The notes: generated by a model from the sequence alone, not told the origin. A stretch of 9,389 nucleotides of DNA from an uncultured Chloroflexota bacterium (GCA_913020235.1 CAJWBT010000072.1:1-9389); one strand, 5' to 3'. Shown: positions 1 to 6,357, counted from the first letter of the stretch. Numbers and translations are program-made.

Positions 1-2
1 AG

Positions 3-470
3 GTAACCGGGATCGCCTATCACACCAACGTGGCCAAGATAACCGTCCGCTCCGTTCCCGACCAGCCTGGGGTGGCTGCCGCCCTTTTCGAGCCGTTGGC
101 CCTGATGGGGGTCAGCGTCGACACCATCGTTCAAAACACCAGCCTGGAGCGCACGACCGACATCAGCTTCACGGTGAGCCGGACGGACCTGCCCCGGGCG
201 GTAGCGGAGGTGGAAAGTGTCGTGAGAAACATTGGCGCCTCCGAGGTGGTAACCGACCCCTCCCTGGCCTCGGTAAGCATCGTAGGCTCGGGAATGCAGA
301 ACACGCCGGGTTACGCCGCCAAGATGTTTCGAATCTTGGCCGACGGGAACATAAACATCGACATGATAACCACCTCCGAAATCCGAATATCCTGCATCAT
401 CAGCGAAGAGCAGACCAAAGAAGCCGTGCGGCTGCTGCACCGCCACTTCCAGTTGGACGAGGGGCCATAA
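3..470 (+). CDS. lysC: Aspartate kinase, C-terminal part (5' end outside window)
   Basis: Aspartokinase phosphorylates L-aspartate, the first step towards lysine, threonine, methionine and diaminopimelate. Only the regulatory end is present. The frame is open from base 3, reading VTGIAYHTNVAKITV, which matches the junction between the catalytic domain and the first ACT domain in this family. The GTG at 30 is therefore an internal codon and not a start. Two ACT domains follow: the first runs from about AKITVRSVPDQPGVAA to the 'VESVV' region, and the second begins near 'SVSIVGSGMQNTPGYAAK' and contains 'NINIDMITTSEIRISCII', a very conserved stretch that binds the feedback amino acid. The end, about 20 residues after that core, is normal, so the 3' end looks intact. 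The glycosyltransferase gene starts 42 bases downstream on the same strand and may be co-transcribed. The family assignment is firm. Which amino acid inhibits the enzyme cannot be read from this fragment. Confidence 0.93.
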   Translation, partial: VTGIAYHTNVAKITVRSVPDQPGVAAALFEPLALMGVSVDTIVQNTSLERTTDISFTVSRTDLPRAVAEVESVVRNIGASEVVTDPSLASVSIVGSGMQNTPGYAAKMFRILADGNINIDMITTSEIRISCIISEEQTKEAVRLLHRHFQLDEGP

Positions 471-512
471 GGCCCGGCTCTCCAACCGCCGGCTTCAGAA
501 AGAGAATGCCCC

Positions 513-1262
513 TTGCCTCGGCCCTTTCTTTCCGTCGTGATCCCAGCTTACAACGAGGAATCCCGCATCAGCGACACCTTGGAGCGGGTGATCGGGTTCA
601 TGAATACCCGGCCCTATTCCTGGGAGGTGCTGGTGGCCGACGATGGCAGCACCGACGGTACAGCCCGGCTGGTCGGCGGCCTGGCCGCGTCGCATCCGAA
701 CTTGCGTCTGATAAGCCTGCCCCATCGGGGGAAGGGGTGGGCGGTGAAGAACGCGATGCTGGCCGCTTCCGGCCAATACCGTTGCCTGTGCGACGCGGAC
801 CTGTCAGTGCCCATCGAACAGGTGGAGCGGCTTCTTCCTCCTCAGACCAACGAGGTAGACATCGCCCTCGGCTCCAGGGAGGCGCCCGGCGCCCGGCGCA
901 TCGGGGAGCCGAATCGCCGTCACCTGATGGGACGGGTCTTCAACTTCCTGGTCCGCTTCCTGGCTGTACCCGGCCTGCGGGATACCCAGTGCGGGTTCAA
1001 GTGCTTTCGAGAGGAGGTCGTGCCGGACCTGTTCCAGCGCCAGACCATGGACGGCTTCGCGTTCGATGTGGAGGTCTTGTTCCTGGCCCACAAAACGGGA
1101 CTGACGATGAAGGAAGTCGCCGTGGACTGGTACTATCGGGAGCACAGCAAAGTGCGCAACGTCCGTGACTCCTTTTCTATGACCCTCGACTTGCTGAGGA
1201 TTCGATGGCGTTACCGTTGGGGGCGCCACCGCCGTCCTGCGGCCCAGGAACGAGCTGAGTAG
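513..1262 (+). CDS. Family 2 glycosyltransferase, dolichyl-phosphate glucosyltransferase (DPG synthase) type
   Basis: Likely transfers a sugar from a nucleotide sugar to a polyprenyl phosphate at the inner face of the membrane, supplying lipid-linked sugar for envelope glycans or protein glycosylation. The 249-residue protein is a single GT-A domain. It begins LSVVIPAYNEESRI (residues 6-19), the standard GT2 nucleotide-binding strand. It has DDGSTDGT at 43-50, the metal-binding DAD at 94-96 in the 'CDADLSVPIEQ' context typical of Alg5/DPG synthase relatives, GSRE at 120-123, and DTQCGFK at 157-163 followed by 'FDVEVLFLA'. There is no N-terminal membrane anchor, unlike eukaryotic Alg5, and no C-terminal GtrA-like membrane domain, so it is probably peripheral. 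The start is a TTG. An ATG at 506 lies in another frame, whereas the TTG frame carries the conserved N-terminus directly, preceded by a weak purine stretch (498-505). Donor and acceptor are unknown. Confidence 0.9.
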   Translation: MPRPFLSVVIPAYNEESRISDTLERVIGFMNTRPYSWEVLVADDGSTDGTARLVGGLAASHPNLRLISLPHRGKGWAVKNAMLAASGQYRCLCDADLSVPIEQVERLLPPQTNEVDIALGSREAPGARRIGEPNRRHLMGRVFNFLVRFLAVPGLRDTQCGFKCFREEVVPDLFQRQTMDGFAFDVEVLFLAHKTGLTMKEVAVDWYYREHSKVRNVRDSFSMTLDLLRIRWRYRWGRHRRPAAQERAE

Positions 1263-1320
1263 AAACTGCCTAGATTGCCGCCGCGGGCCCTGGCGCTCCT
1301 CGTGCCTCTCCGCCTCACTT

Positions 1321-1463
1321 CAGGCTAGTACTCAGTCAAATTGAAACCGATCGTTGGCGTTCTGAGCGAAGCGTAGAATCTCGTTGTTACGCTGAGATTC
1401 TACGTCGCTCCGCTCCTCAGAATGACATCCCTTTTGAACCCACGTTGACTGAGTACTAGCCTG
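1321..1463. mobile_element. MITE-like non-autonomous element, perfect 19-bp terminal inverted repeats
   Basis: The left end CAGGCTAGTACTCAGTCAA (1321-1339) is matched perfectly in inverted orientation by TTGACTGAGTACTAGCCTG (1445-1463). The 143-bp unit carries no gene. These are the features of a miniature inverted-repeat element moved in trans by a transposase encoded elsewhere. The outer bases contain TA within CTAG on both sides, so the true ends could be a TA target duplication of the IS630/Tc1 type a few bases inside the repeat. No longer direct duplication is seen in the flanks. The interior holds a second hairpin of a different repeat type (next entry), so the unit looks composite. Which transposase family serves it is not visible here. 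Confidence 0.65.
1360..1422. repeat. Nested palindromic interspersed repeat ('TTCTGAGCGAAGCG..AGAATCTC' type)
   Basis: The left arm 1360-1382 (TTCTGAG, CGAAGCG, TAGAATCTC) pairs with the right arm 1394-1422 (GAGATTCTA ... CTCAGAA). It gives a 9-bp inner stem and a 7-bp outer stem around an 11-base loop, with an imperfect middle where the right arm has six extra bases. The arms resemble a short repeat scattered through many bacterial genomes, which when translated gives spurious peptides with SEERSD and ILRFAQN. Both strings appear here in the - strand frame 1553-1332. The function is unknown; it is a REP-like or transposon-derived hairpin. Confidence 0.65.
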
Positions 1464-1500
1464 CTGTCTCGGAAATAGCTTGATACTCGGTCTGTCATCC

Positions 1501-1522
1501 CGGCCCTTCCGCGGAAGGGCCG
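1501..1522. repeat. Perfect 22-bp palindrome, strong hairpin
   Basis: The sequence CGGCCCTTCC followed by its mirror GCGGAAGGGCCG is fully self-complementary over 22 bases and would form a 9-bp G+C-rich stem with a 4-base loop. It lies 38 bases right of the MITE-like element, preceded by 'TCTGTCATCC', which looks like the lead-in of another dispersed repeat. Read on the - strand it is not followed by T residues, and on the + strand it is followed by AAAA. It is therefore not a standard intrinsic terminator for the glycosyltransferase gene, which ends 240 bases upstream. Confidence 0.55.
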
Positions 1523-1946
1523 AAAAGACGATCGTGGGGAGGGCATGCCGCACAACTTCGCCAATGTAAAGTTGTTCTCAAGGCAGTACGCTAGGGCTGG
1601 AAGAGCGGGGAATCCCCCTGCGATTCAGGGTCAAGCGGCTGGAAGCGCGGGCCGCCAGTGGAAAATGTCTGAGAAACTGGCCGAAGTAGGCTTGACCATT
1701 AGCGTGGTTTTGTTGTAACTACTAGATAATACCTTTCCACACTCAGGCTTGTGGACAGCGTGAAGAGGCCTGGCGAAGGAGCTAGCCGCCGCCGCATCAT
1801 AGCGGGCCGGGCGGCCATCCGGGCAAGGGTCTGGTTCTGGCTAAGTATCTGGCCGGGGAGTGGCTGTTGGTTCCGGGGAGAAGAAATAAAAGGGGGGCAT
1901 CCAGGGGGTCGCAATTAGACGGGCAAGCCCTTAGACTGGAGATGGG

Positions 1947-2741
1947 ATGGATACGGGACTGACACGACCTACGCACGGCAACCGGCTGAAGCGAGAATTG
2001 AGCCGGGACGCTATCGCTCTTGCTTTGAGGGGCGATTGGGAACGCGCGACTGAGGTGAACCGGGCCATTCTGGAGCTGTTCACCGACGATGTAGAGGCGA
2101 TGAACCGGCTGGGCAAGGCTCTGATGGAGTTGGTCCGGTATGGCGAGGCCAGGGATGTTTTGGCCCGCCTGGTGCGGATCGCACCCTACAACGCTATTGC
2201 CAAGAAGAACCTGGCCCGCCTGACCAGCCTGGAGAGCAGTCCGGTCTCCAACAGACAGGTCCGCAAAGTGGGCGGGGCACCCCAGCTGTTCATCGAGGAA
2301 AGCGGCAAATCGGGCACCACGGTGCTGCGCAAGACGGCCACGGGGCAGACCGTGGCGCGCATTGCCCCCAGTGACCCGGCCACCCTGGTGGCGGAAAACA
2401 ACTCCGTGAACGTCTACACCAGGGACGGCGAGTATCTAGGCCAGATCGAGCCGAAGCTGGGGCAGCGGCTGGTCCGGCTAATGTGTGGCGGCAACAAGTA
2501 CGACGCCGCCGTTATCAGAGTCGACGACCAGGGGATCTCCGTAATAATACGCGAGACCTACCGCGATCGCAGCCTCAAACACGTTTGCTCCTTCCCGTCC
2601 AGGACCAAGGAAGAACACCGGGTCTATCTGGGGGAGAGCCTCGTTCGCTATATCCGGGACGAGGACCTGGAGGATGAGGACGAGGAAGAGAGCATAATCG
2701 ACGAAGAAGAGATAGATACGGAGTGGGGCGACAACGAGTGA
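1947..2741 (+). CDS. TPR protein with HIRAN-like C-terminal region and acidic tail
   Basis: This 264-residue protein has no signal peptide or membrane segment and is probably cytoplasmic. Residues about 16-92 form two to three helical TPR-like repeats ('AIALALRGDWERATEVNRAIL', 'EAMNRLGKALMELVRYGEARD', 'NAIAKKNLARL', the longer ones given in part), a protein-binding scaffold. Residues about 147-205 look like a small beta-rich domain, with 'VNVYTRDGEYLGQIEPKLG' followed by 'YDAAVIRVDDQGISVII'. This spacing resembles the HIRAN fold, but that is inference. The last 28 residues (237-264) contain 18 Asp or Glu, a disordered acidic tail. The start ATG at 1947 is preceded by GGAG (1938-1941) at good spacing; another ATG at 1942 is in a different frame. 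The gene is isolated, with a long upstream non-coding region and a convergent neighbour. The biochemical role is unknown. Binding of a basic or nucleic-acid-associated partner would fit the acidic tail. Confidence 0.82.
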   Translation: MDTGLTRPTHGNRLKRELSRDAIALALRGDWERATEVNRAILELFTDDVEAMNRLGKALMELVRYGEARDVLARLVRIAPYNAIAKKNLARLTSLESSPVSNRQVRKVGGAPQLFIEESGKSGTTVLRKTATGQTVARIAPSDPATLVAENNSVNVYTRDGEYLGQIEPKLGQRLVRLMCGGNKYDAAVIRVDDQGISVIIRETYRDRSLKHVCSFPSRTKEEHRVYLGESLVRYIRDEDLEDEDEEESIIDEEEIDTEWGDNE

Positions 2742-3045
2742 ACGGGCCCTGTTGACCCCGGGTGTCCTTGAGTGCCCCGCGGGTGCAGTTCCTCCGGCCC
2801 GGTCTCAGCCCATCGGCCGTCCGAACCTCGGGCAGTTCTCCGCTTCAAGACCATCCACTGGTTCGATTTCCGGCCACGGTGTTCATCCTTCCGGGAGAGC
2901 CCTGTAGAGCCGGGTGATCTGCGCCTTCTGAAGCCAGGCCATCCGTGGGCATTGCTTCCCAGCTATCTCATGCCTGCCTGGCAGGCGCCGGCGGTCTGCG
3001 ATGCCCGTAAGATCCCCCAGCGATCGCCAGGAGACGCTCCGGAGA
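2742..3045. other. Convergent intergenic region, no gene seen
   Basis: This region lies between the 3' ends of the TPR gene (+) and the DUF11 prepilin gene (-). A + strand frame at 2772-3092 is open but proline/arginine-rich, resembles nothing I recognise and runs into the prepilin gene, so I do not call it. The only clear structure is GCCTGCC-T-GGCAGGC (2972-2986), a short perfect stem about 60 bases beyond the prepilin stop. Neither strand has a T-tract after it, so a classic terminator is not supported. Confidence 0.5.
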
Positions 3046-4473
3046 TCAGTCTACTTCCCAACGGGCTAGCGTACCGGACGATGTGCCTATGAGTATCTGG
3101 AGAGAGATATAGGTGGTCTCACCATCGGGGCCGGTGGCTTCAACGTTGTACGCCTCCCTGACCGTAACCACCCCGGTGGGCCAGGTGTACAGGGGCACCG
3201 AGAACTCCGAGTCGGTGAAAGACACCAGCAGGTCGCTCCAATAGTCTCCTCGCGTAACCGTCGCGGTAGCGTCGAAGGTCAGTGTCTTGGTGGCGCCCGG
3301 GAGGTCCGTCAACTTGGACGGGACTGCCATGTTGGGGTTGGGGTTCCAGGTCAGCTCCCATCGGTCCACCTGATTGTTCCAATGTTCCGAAGGGTTGAAG
3401 CTGATGTCGCCCGAGGAGGTGCCCGGGTTGTAGACGAACCCTTCGGGCAGCAGGTCTTCGATACGGCTCATGGTCACGGAGTCTGTGCCGATGTTCTCGA
3501 CGGTGATGGTGTACCGGACGGTAAAAGAGTATTCCTGTATGAGTGGGTCCGCAGGGACGGCCAGGTTGAGCCCCGAAACAGAGTCGACCGTCTTGGAAAT
3601 GGCGACGGCCGGGCCATCGCATACGGCGCCGGGATCTCCAATCTGCACGATGGCGGTCTTCCCGCTGCGGGTATTCGGCCCACCCGGATCAACCGATACC
3701 TCGTTGCAGTAGAGGCCGTCGAGGGTACTGGCAGCGGCGGCAAAGGTCAGTGTGATGAAGTCCCCGGTTTGCAGGGTTGTGGCGGGTGGGGCCCACGTCA
3801 ACTCCTGGTACGCCGTCGGGTCGGGGCACTCGGGCGCGCCATCGTATGCTATTTGCGGCTCAGCCATGGACATCGGGGTAGTGGTGGAACCTGAGGTGAC
3901 CGTGGCGGCAGTCGAGCCGGCCTGGTAGCAAAAGCCGACGGGCAGCTCATCTTCGATATTCGTAACCTGATTTATGGGGTTGGCGTCCCGGTTTCGAGTC
4001 GTGATGGTATAGGTAACCAGGGCCCCGCCGGAGGCAGTGGCCGGCTGCGCCGTCTTTAGGTTGTGGAGTTTACGGTTGTTGAAGGCCCCTATGGGCGGTA
4101 TTATACCCACGGAGTCCGGCGGTTCCGACAGAGTGTCGTCCGCGGGCGGTGGGCGCGTCGCCCTCAGGGTGACCGACTCCCCGCAAATAGTGACGACTTG
4201 CTCGGCCGCCTCGCCTGCCGGCAAATCCGGGTCCTGATTGTTCTGCCACCAGGTGGTCCAGCGGGCCGGATCGAGTGTCAAATAGTTGACGTACTCCATC
4301 ACCCCCAGGCCGCAGTAGTGGCGTTTGAGGGCGTCGGTTTTGACCCGAGAGTCGATGGCAAGGCTGTCGGCCAGTTTCAGCGTAGAGGTGATCACGGGCA
4401 CCCCCAGCGCCATGAAGGCGAGCACCATGATGAGGGCTACCCCGCCGGCTTCTCCCCGCAAGCGAGCTTTCAT
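3046..4473 (-). CDS. PilX-like minor prepilin with DUF11 repeat domains (putative pilus tip protein)
   Basis: Probably a minor prepilin displayed at the pilus tip. The N-terminus has a short basic leader 'KARLRGEAGG', then a hydrophobic helix 'VALIMVLAFMALGVPVITS', the PilX/GspK-type pattern. The position five residues after the predicted cleavage is Met and not the usual Glu, as in GspK-type pseudopilins that cap the filament. The region to about residue 110 is the rest of the pilin stalk. Two DUF11-type beta-sandwich repeats follow, about 145-280 ('TYTITTRNRDANPINQVTN', 'DELPVGFCYQAG') and about 290-440 ('VRYTITVENIGTDSVTMSR', 'EDLLPEGFVYNPGTSSG'). DUF11 repeats are typical of large surface proteins. 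Six cysteines (about 55, 98, 183, 217, 257, 286) could form disulfides. The ATG at 4473 shares one base with the preceding stop (TGATG), with AGGAAG upstream; a GTG at 4476 is an alternative. It is the last gene of the pilus operon. Adhesion is inferred. Confidence 0.85.
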   Translation of the reverse strand: MKARLRGEAGGVALIMVLAFMALGVPVITSTLKLADSLAIDSRVKTDALKRHYCGLGVMEYVNYLTLDPARWTTWWQNNQDPDLPAGEAAEQVVTICGESVTLRATRPPPADDTLSEPPDSVGIIPPIGAFNNRKLHNLKTAQPATASGGALVTYTITTRNRDANPINQVTNIEDELPVGFCYQAGSTAATVTSGSTTTPMSMAEPQIAYDGAPECPDPTAYQELTWAPPATTLQTGDFITLTFAAAASTLDGLYCNEVSVDPGGPNTRSGKTAIVQIGDPGAVCDGPAVAISKTVDSVSGLNLAVPADPLIQEYSFTVRYTITVENIGTDSVTMSRIEDLLPEGFVYNPGTSSGDISFNPSEHWNNQVDRWELTWNPNPNMAVPSKLTDLPGATKTLTFDATATVTRGDYWSDLLVSFTDSEFSVPLYTWPTGVVTVREAYNVEATGPDGETTYISLQILIGTSSGTLARWEVD

Positions 4474-5027
4474 CACTGCAGCTTCCTGAGAAAGGTTCGC
4501 AGGGTCAACGTCTCCGTATTGCCATCCTCAGCGTCAACCTGTAGCTCCAGCGTCAATAGGCTTCCACGCAGAGAGAACTTCACCGAACCGTCGACCACGC
4601 CGCTGGAAACGATCACCGATGTGTTGCTGCCTTCATCCTGGCGGGATAACACGCCTCCGGTGGCACTGTAGGCCGCCTGCCGTGATACCCCGCCGGTGTC
4701 GGTCCAGGTCAGGGTCACGGCGCCGGCCGGGCTGGCCGGTGGGTCGGCGCAATCCTCCGAGAGGCGGCTGCCCCCGGGCGCGTCCAGGGCGTCCGCGGCG
4801 TTGAGAGCGTCTTTTGCGAACAGGCTACCGGTGTGGCGCAGGTCCCTGGTGGCCACCGTGTCTTCCGCCCAAGACCGCTGGAGGATCGTGACCTGAAAGA
4901 TGCCGCCCCCGACCACTCCCACGGCTACCGTAATAATGCTCACCGCCAGCAGGACCTCCACCAGGGTAAAACCCGAGGAGGAGGCGAGAGTCCGGCGCAG
5001 ACTTCTGATGCGGTGTAACTTCGCCAT
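4473..5027 (-). CDS. Type IV prepilin, PilW/GspJ-like minor pilin
   Basis: A minor pilin that would be inserted in the cytoplasmic membrane, processed by a PilD-type prepilin peptidase and built into the base or tip of the filament. The 184-residue precursor has a 19-residue basic leader (KLHRIRSLRRTLASSSG). The canonical cleavage site is G19 followed by FTLVEV, with Glu at mature position 5 (E24) and a hydrophobic helix to about residue 45 ('LLAVSIITVAVGVVGGGIF'). The rest is a pilin-like globular domain ending in beta strands ('VDGSVKFSLRGSLLTLELQ'). The size and the position between a PilV/GspI-like and a PilX/GspK-like gene fit PilW/GspJ, but the globular part alone does not decide the subtype. 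No clear ribosome binding site precedes the ATG, which lies only three bases after the upstream stop, so translational coupling is likely. Its stop overlaps the next start. Confidence 0.87.
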   Translation of the reverse strand: MAKLHRIRSLRRTLASSSGFTLVEVLLAVSIITVAVGVVGGGIFQVTILQRSWAEDTVATRDLRHTGSLFAKDALNAADALDAPGGSRLSEDCADPPASPAGAVTLTWTDTGGVSRQAAYSATGGVLSRQDEGSNTSVIVSSGVVDGSVKFSLRGSLLTLELQVDAEDGNTETLTLRTFLRKLQ

Positions 5028-5030
5028 GGA

Positions 5031-5495
5031 TCAATCGTTGGTTCTCAGCGTTTCCAGGACCAGGATGTCCCGGGTCGCATCGCTGACGGTAACGACAACC
5101 TTCTCAATATTCGTATCGGTGACGATAGTTGGATCGCCCTCCGAATACACCAATGCGTTGGCGACGACGGTCAAGCCGGACTCCACCGTATAAGTGAAGT
5201 CGCTGGCGCCCTGGATGGAGGGGTATGCCGCGGGCGGAGCCAAATAGGGCTGTGTGAAAACGTATTCCATCTGGTTGCGGCCCAGCCGCTCCGCGATGGA
5301 ATGATCTTCCACCACCCCACTTGATATGTTGGCGGTCCGAATGCCGACCATAAGCGCCGTCCCCAAAGCCGCGAAAATCGTCACGGCCATGACCGTATCC
5401 AGCAGGGCAAAACCCCGGCTATTCCTGGCAAGCCTCCGGAGCCACTGCCTGATACCTCGGGTTAGTTGCTTGGAGAAAAACATCGCAGCCGCCAT
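5031..5495 (-). CDS. Type IV prepilin, PilV/GspI-like minor pilin with Asp at position 5
   Basis: A minor prepilin by its basic leader ('RQWLRRLARNSRG'), cleavage site G followed by FALLDTVMA, and a hydrophobic helix 'VTIFAALGTALMVGI'. Mature position 5 is Asp (GAT) and not the nearly invariant Glu used for N-methylation and subunit docking. The globular domain is short, about 100 residues ('MEYVFTQPYLAPPAAYPSI', 'YTVESGLTVVANALVYSEG'), ending with 'LVLETLRTND', similar in layout to PilV/GspI. The start is uncertain. I prefer the ATG at 5495 (28-residue leader); the ATG at 5483 gives 24 residues, and a GTG at 5573 would add an unusually long leader. None has a good ribosome binding site. It lies downstream of the pilin remnant, from which a strong hairpin separates it, and three bases before the PilW-like gene. 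Confidence 0.82.
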   Translation of the reverse strand: MAAAMFFSKQLTRGIRQWLRRLARNSRGFALLDTVMAVTIFAALGTALMVGIRTANISSGVVEDHSIAERLGRNQMEYVFTQPYLAPPAAYPSIQGASDFTYTVESGLTVVANALVYSEGDPTIVTDTNIEKVVVTVSDATRDILVLETLRTND

Positions 5496-5594
5496 GACAT
5501 AGGATGTAGCTAACTTCCCGGCGAAAAGCGCCCTTGGGAGGACTGCCGGTGAAACGGAGGTGCCTAGCCCCACCGAGGGCGCGGCCTGAAGATC

Positions 5595-5633
5595 GATGGC
5601 CCGGCAGGACTCTTGAGACCATGCCGGGCCATC
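5595..5633 (-). promoter_or_regulatory. Strong 12-bp stem-loop between pilin remnant and minor prepilin genes
   Basis: GATGGCCCGGCA (5595-5606) and TGCCGGGCCATC (5622-5633) pair perfectly over 12 bases with a 15-base loop. The structure sits in the roughly 200-base gap after the pilin gene and before the minor prepilins, all on the - strand. Read on the - strand the stem is followed by GATCTTCAGG and not a T-run, so it is not a textbook intrinsic terminator. A role as a partial terminator or RNA stabiliser that keeps major pilin expression above minor pilin expression is an inference. A dispersed repeat is the alternative. Confidence 0.45.
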
Positions 5634-5697
5634 TCGTTTGTTGGTCGAAGGGTGCCTGAGGTAACCCTCAAGCTGATGACGCTAGCCAGTCCCGATG

Positions 5698-6054
5698 CTA
5701 CGGGAAGAGCTGTACGCCAGCGGCTGCGCATGCGTCGGCCACCAGGTCGTACTGGAAGTCAAGCCGGCCGTCGGTCCCCCATCTGTAACAAAACTGGGTC
5801 GAGGTCTGGTCCATATAATTCTGCATGGTTATGGACGCGTGAAACTGGGTGCCGGTGTCGTTGATTCTCTCCCCGCCGGCGCCGGAGGCACTCGCGGTCA
5901 CGGAGCCGAGGTCGTTATCGACCATCATCGCTTGGATGGCGGTTTGGATGGTCTCACGCTCCCCAACCTGGGCGGCCGATTCACCCTCGCCGGAGAACCT
6001 GATGACCAGGGGCACGATAATGGCCGCCAGTGCCACGATGATGCCCGTCACCAC
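5698..6054 (-). pseudogene. Major type IV pilin, 5'-truncated (leader and cleavage site missing)
   Basis: The remnant encodes most of a major pilin: the hydrophobic helix 'VTGIIVALAAIIVPLVIRF', a helical spine 'GERETIQTAIQAMMVDND', a variable middle and a C-terminal pair of cysteines (C89 and C109), as in the disulfide-closed D-region of many pilins. The start of the helix is where a pilin normally reads (G)FTLIELMVVTGI, but the leader, the cleavage glycine and the first residues are absent. In this frame an in-frame TAA (6057-6055) directly precedes the GTG at 6054, and the bases further upstream encode the start of pilC in another frame. Without a processing site the product could not enter the filament. 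The gene was probably cut by the same event that truncated pilC, or the assembly is wrong here. The 'QTAIQAMMVDN' stretch resembles pilins I associate with Chloroflexota. Confidence 0.78.
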
Positions 6055-6346
6055 TTACCCGGTTGCCGGTTTCGGCCTGCAGCATCTGGAGCGCCCGTTG
6101 CAGGCTGCTGCCGCCTCGAACCATGGTGGCAAGCTGCCGGGAAAAACGGACTAGTTGGCCAGTCCCAACCTTGAATATGGAGGGAAAAATCTGCTCCAGC
6201 CCCGGAAGCTGCCGGGCCGGTTTCAGATGCAGGGGCTTGAAGCCCTGCCGGATGATTTCCTGGCGTGCCTCAAGCTCGTTCTCCGCCTCTATCCGGCCCT
6301 TGACCACACCCTGTCCGAGAGTGTAGGCCACGTAATCGTACTGCAA
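5981..6346 (-). pseudogene. pilC: Type IV pilus inner-membrane platform protein PilC, 3'-truncated
   Basis: PilC/GspF proteins (about 400 residues, two repeated cytoplasmic domains with membrane helices) form the platform on which PilB acts. Only the first ~96 residues are present. They are the family's N-terminus, 'YDYVAYTLGQGVVKGRIEA' with 'ELEARQEIIRQGFKPLHL', then a linker, then the start of the first T2SSF domain with 'LVRFSRQLATMVRGGSSL' and 'QRALQMLQAETGN'. After R96 (about 6059) the frame runs into pilin DNA out of phase and ends after about 25 unrelated residues (VSGDGHHRG...) at 5981. About 300 codons and all membrane helices are missing. The likely start is the TTG at 6346, 11 bases after the pilB stop; GTG codons just downstream are alternatives. 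It would be non-functional as written. Confidence 0.8.
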
Positions 6347-6357
6347 GGTCCTAACCC

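Larger units (their letters stand above)
1263..1946. other. Non-coding stretch between glycosyltransferase and TPR genes
   Basis: These 684 bases contain no convincing gene. They hold a MITE-like element (1321-1463) and a perfect palindrome (1501-1522), both listed separately. The rest, 1523-1946, has several short potential stems, for example GGGG/CCCC around 1607-1618, CCCTG/CAGGG around 1617-1631, and CCAGT (1655-1659) with ACTGG (1676-1680). A leader RNA for the TPR gene is possible, but I recognise no riboswitch class. The frame 1553-1332 on the - strand is a by-product of the repeat and is not a gene. Confidence 0.6.

Noticed and set aside
506..1168. + strand frame of 220 residues overlapping the glycosyltransferase
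   Set aside because: It is a shifted reading of the GT2 gene, whose own frame carries all family motifs. The ATG at 506 is a chance start.
1332..1553. - strand open frame of 73 residues with SEERSD and ILRFAQN strings
   Set aside because: It is the translation of the MITE-like element and its nested repeat. These strings are typical of spurious proteins made from dispersed hairpin repeats.
1692..1730. TTGACC and GATAAT as a promoter for the TPR gene
   Set aside because: The two boxes are 27 bases apart, far from the 16-18 required, and no better -10 lies at the right distance.
1263..1946. CRISPR array or tRNA in the long non-coding stretch
   Set aside because: No regularly spaced direct repeats and no tRNA-like arms were found. 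The repeats present are inverted.
2972..2986. GCCTGCC-T-GGCAGGC as a terminator for the convergent genes
   Set aside because: The stem is short and neither strand has a following T-run.
2772..3092. + strand open frame of 106 residues after the TPR gene
   Set aside because: It resembles no known family, has Pro/Arg/Ser-rich composition typical of G+C-rich random frames, lacks a good ribosome binding site and overlaps the end of the prepilin gene on the other strand.
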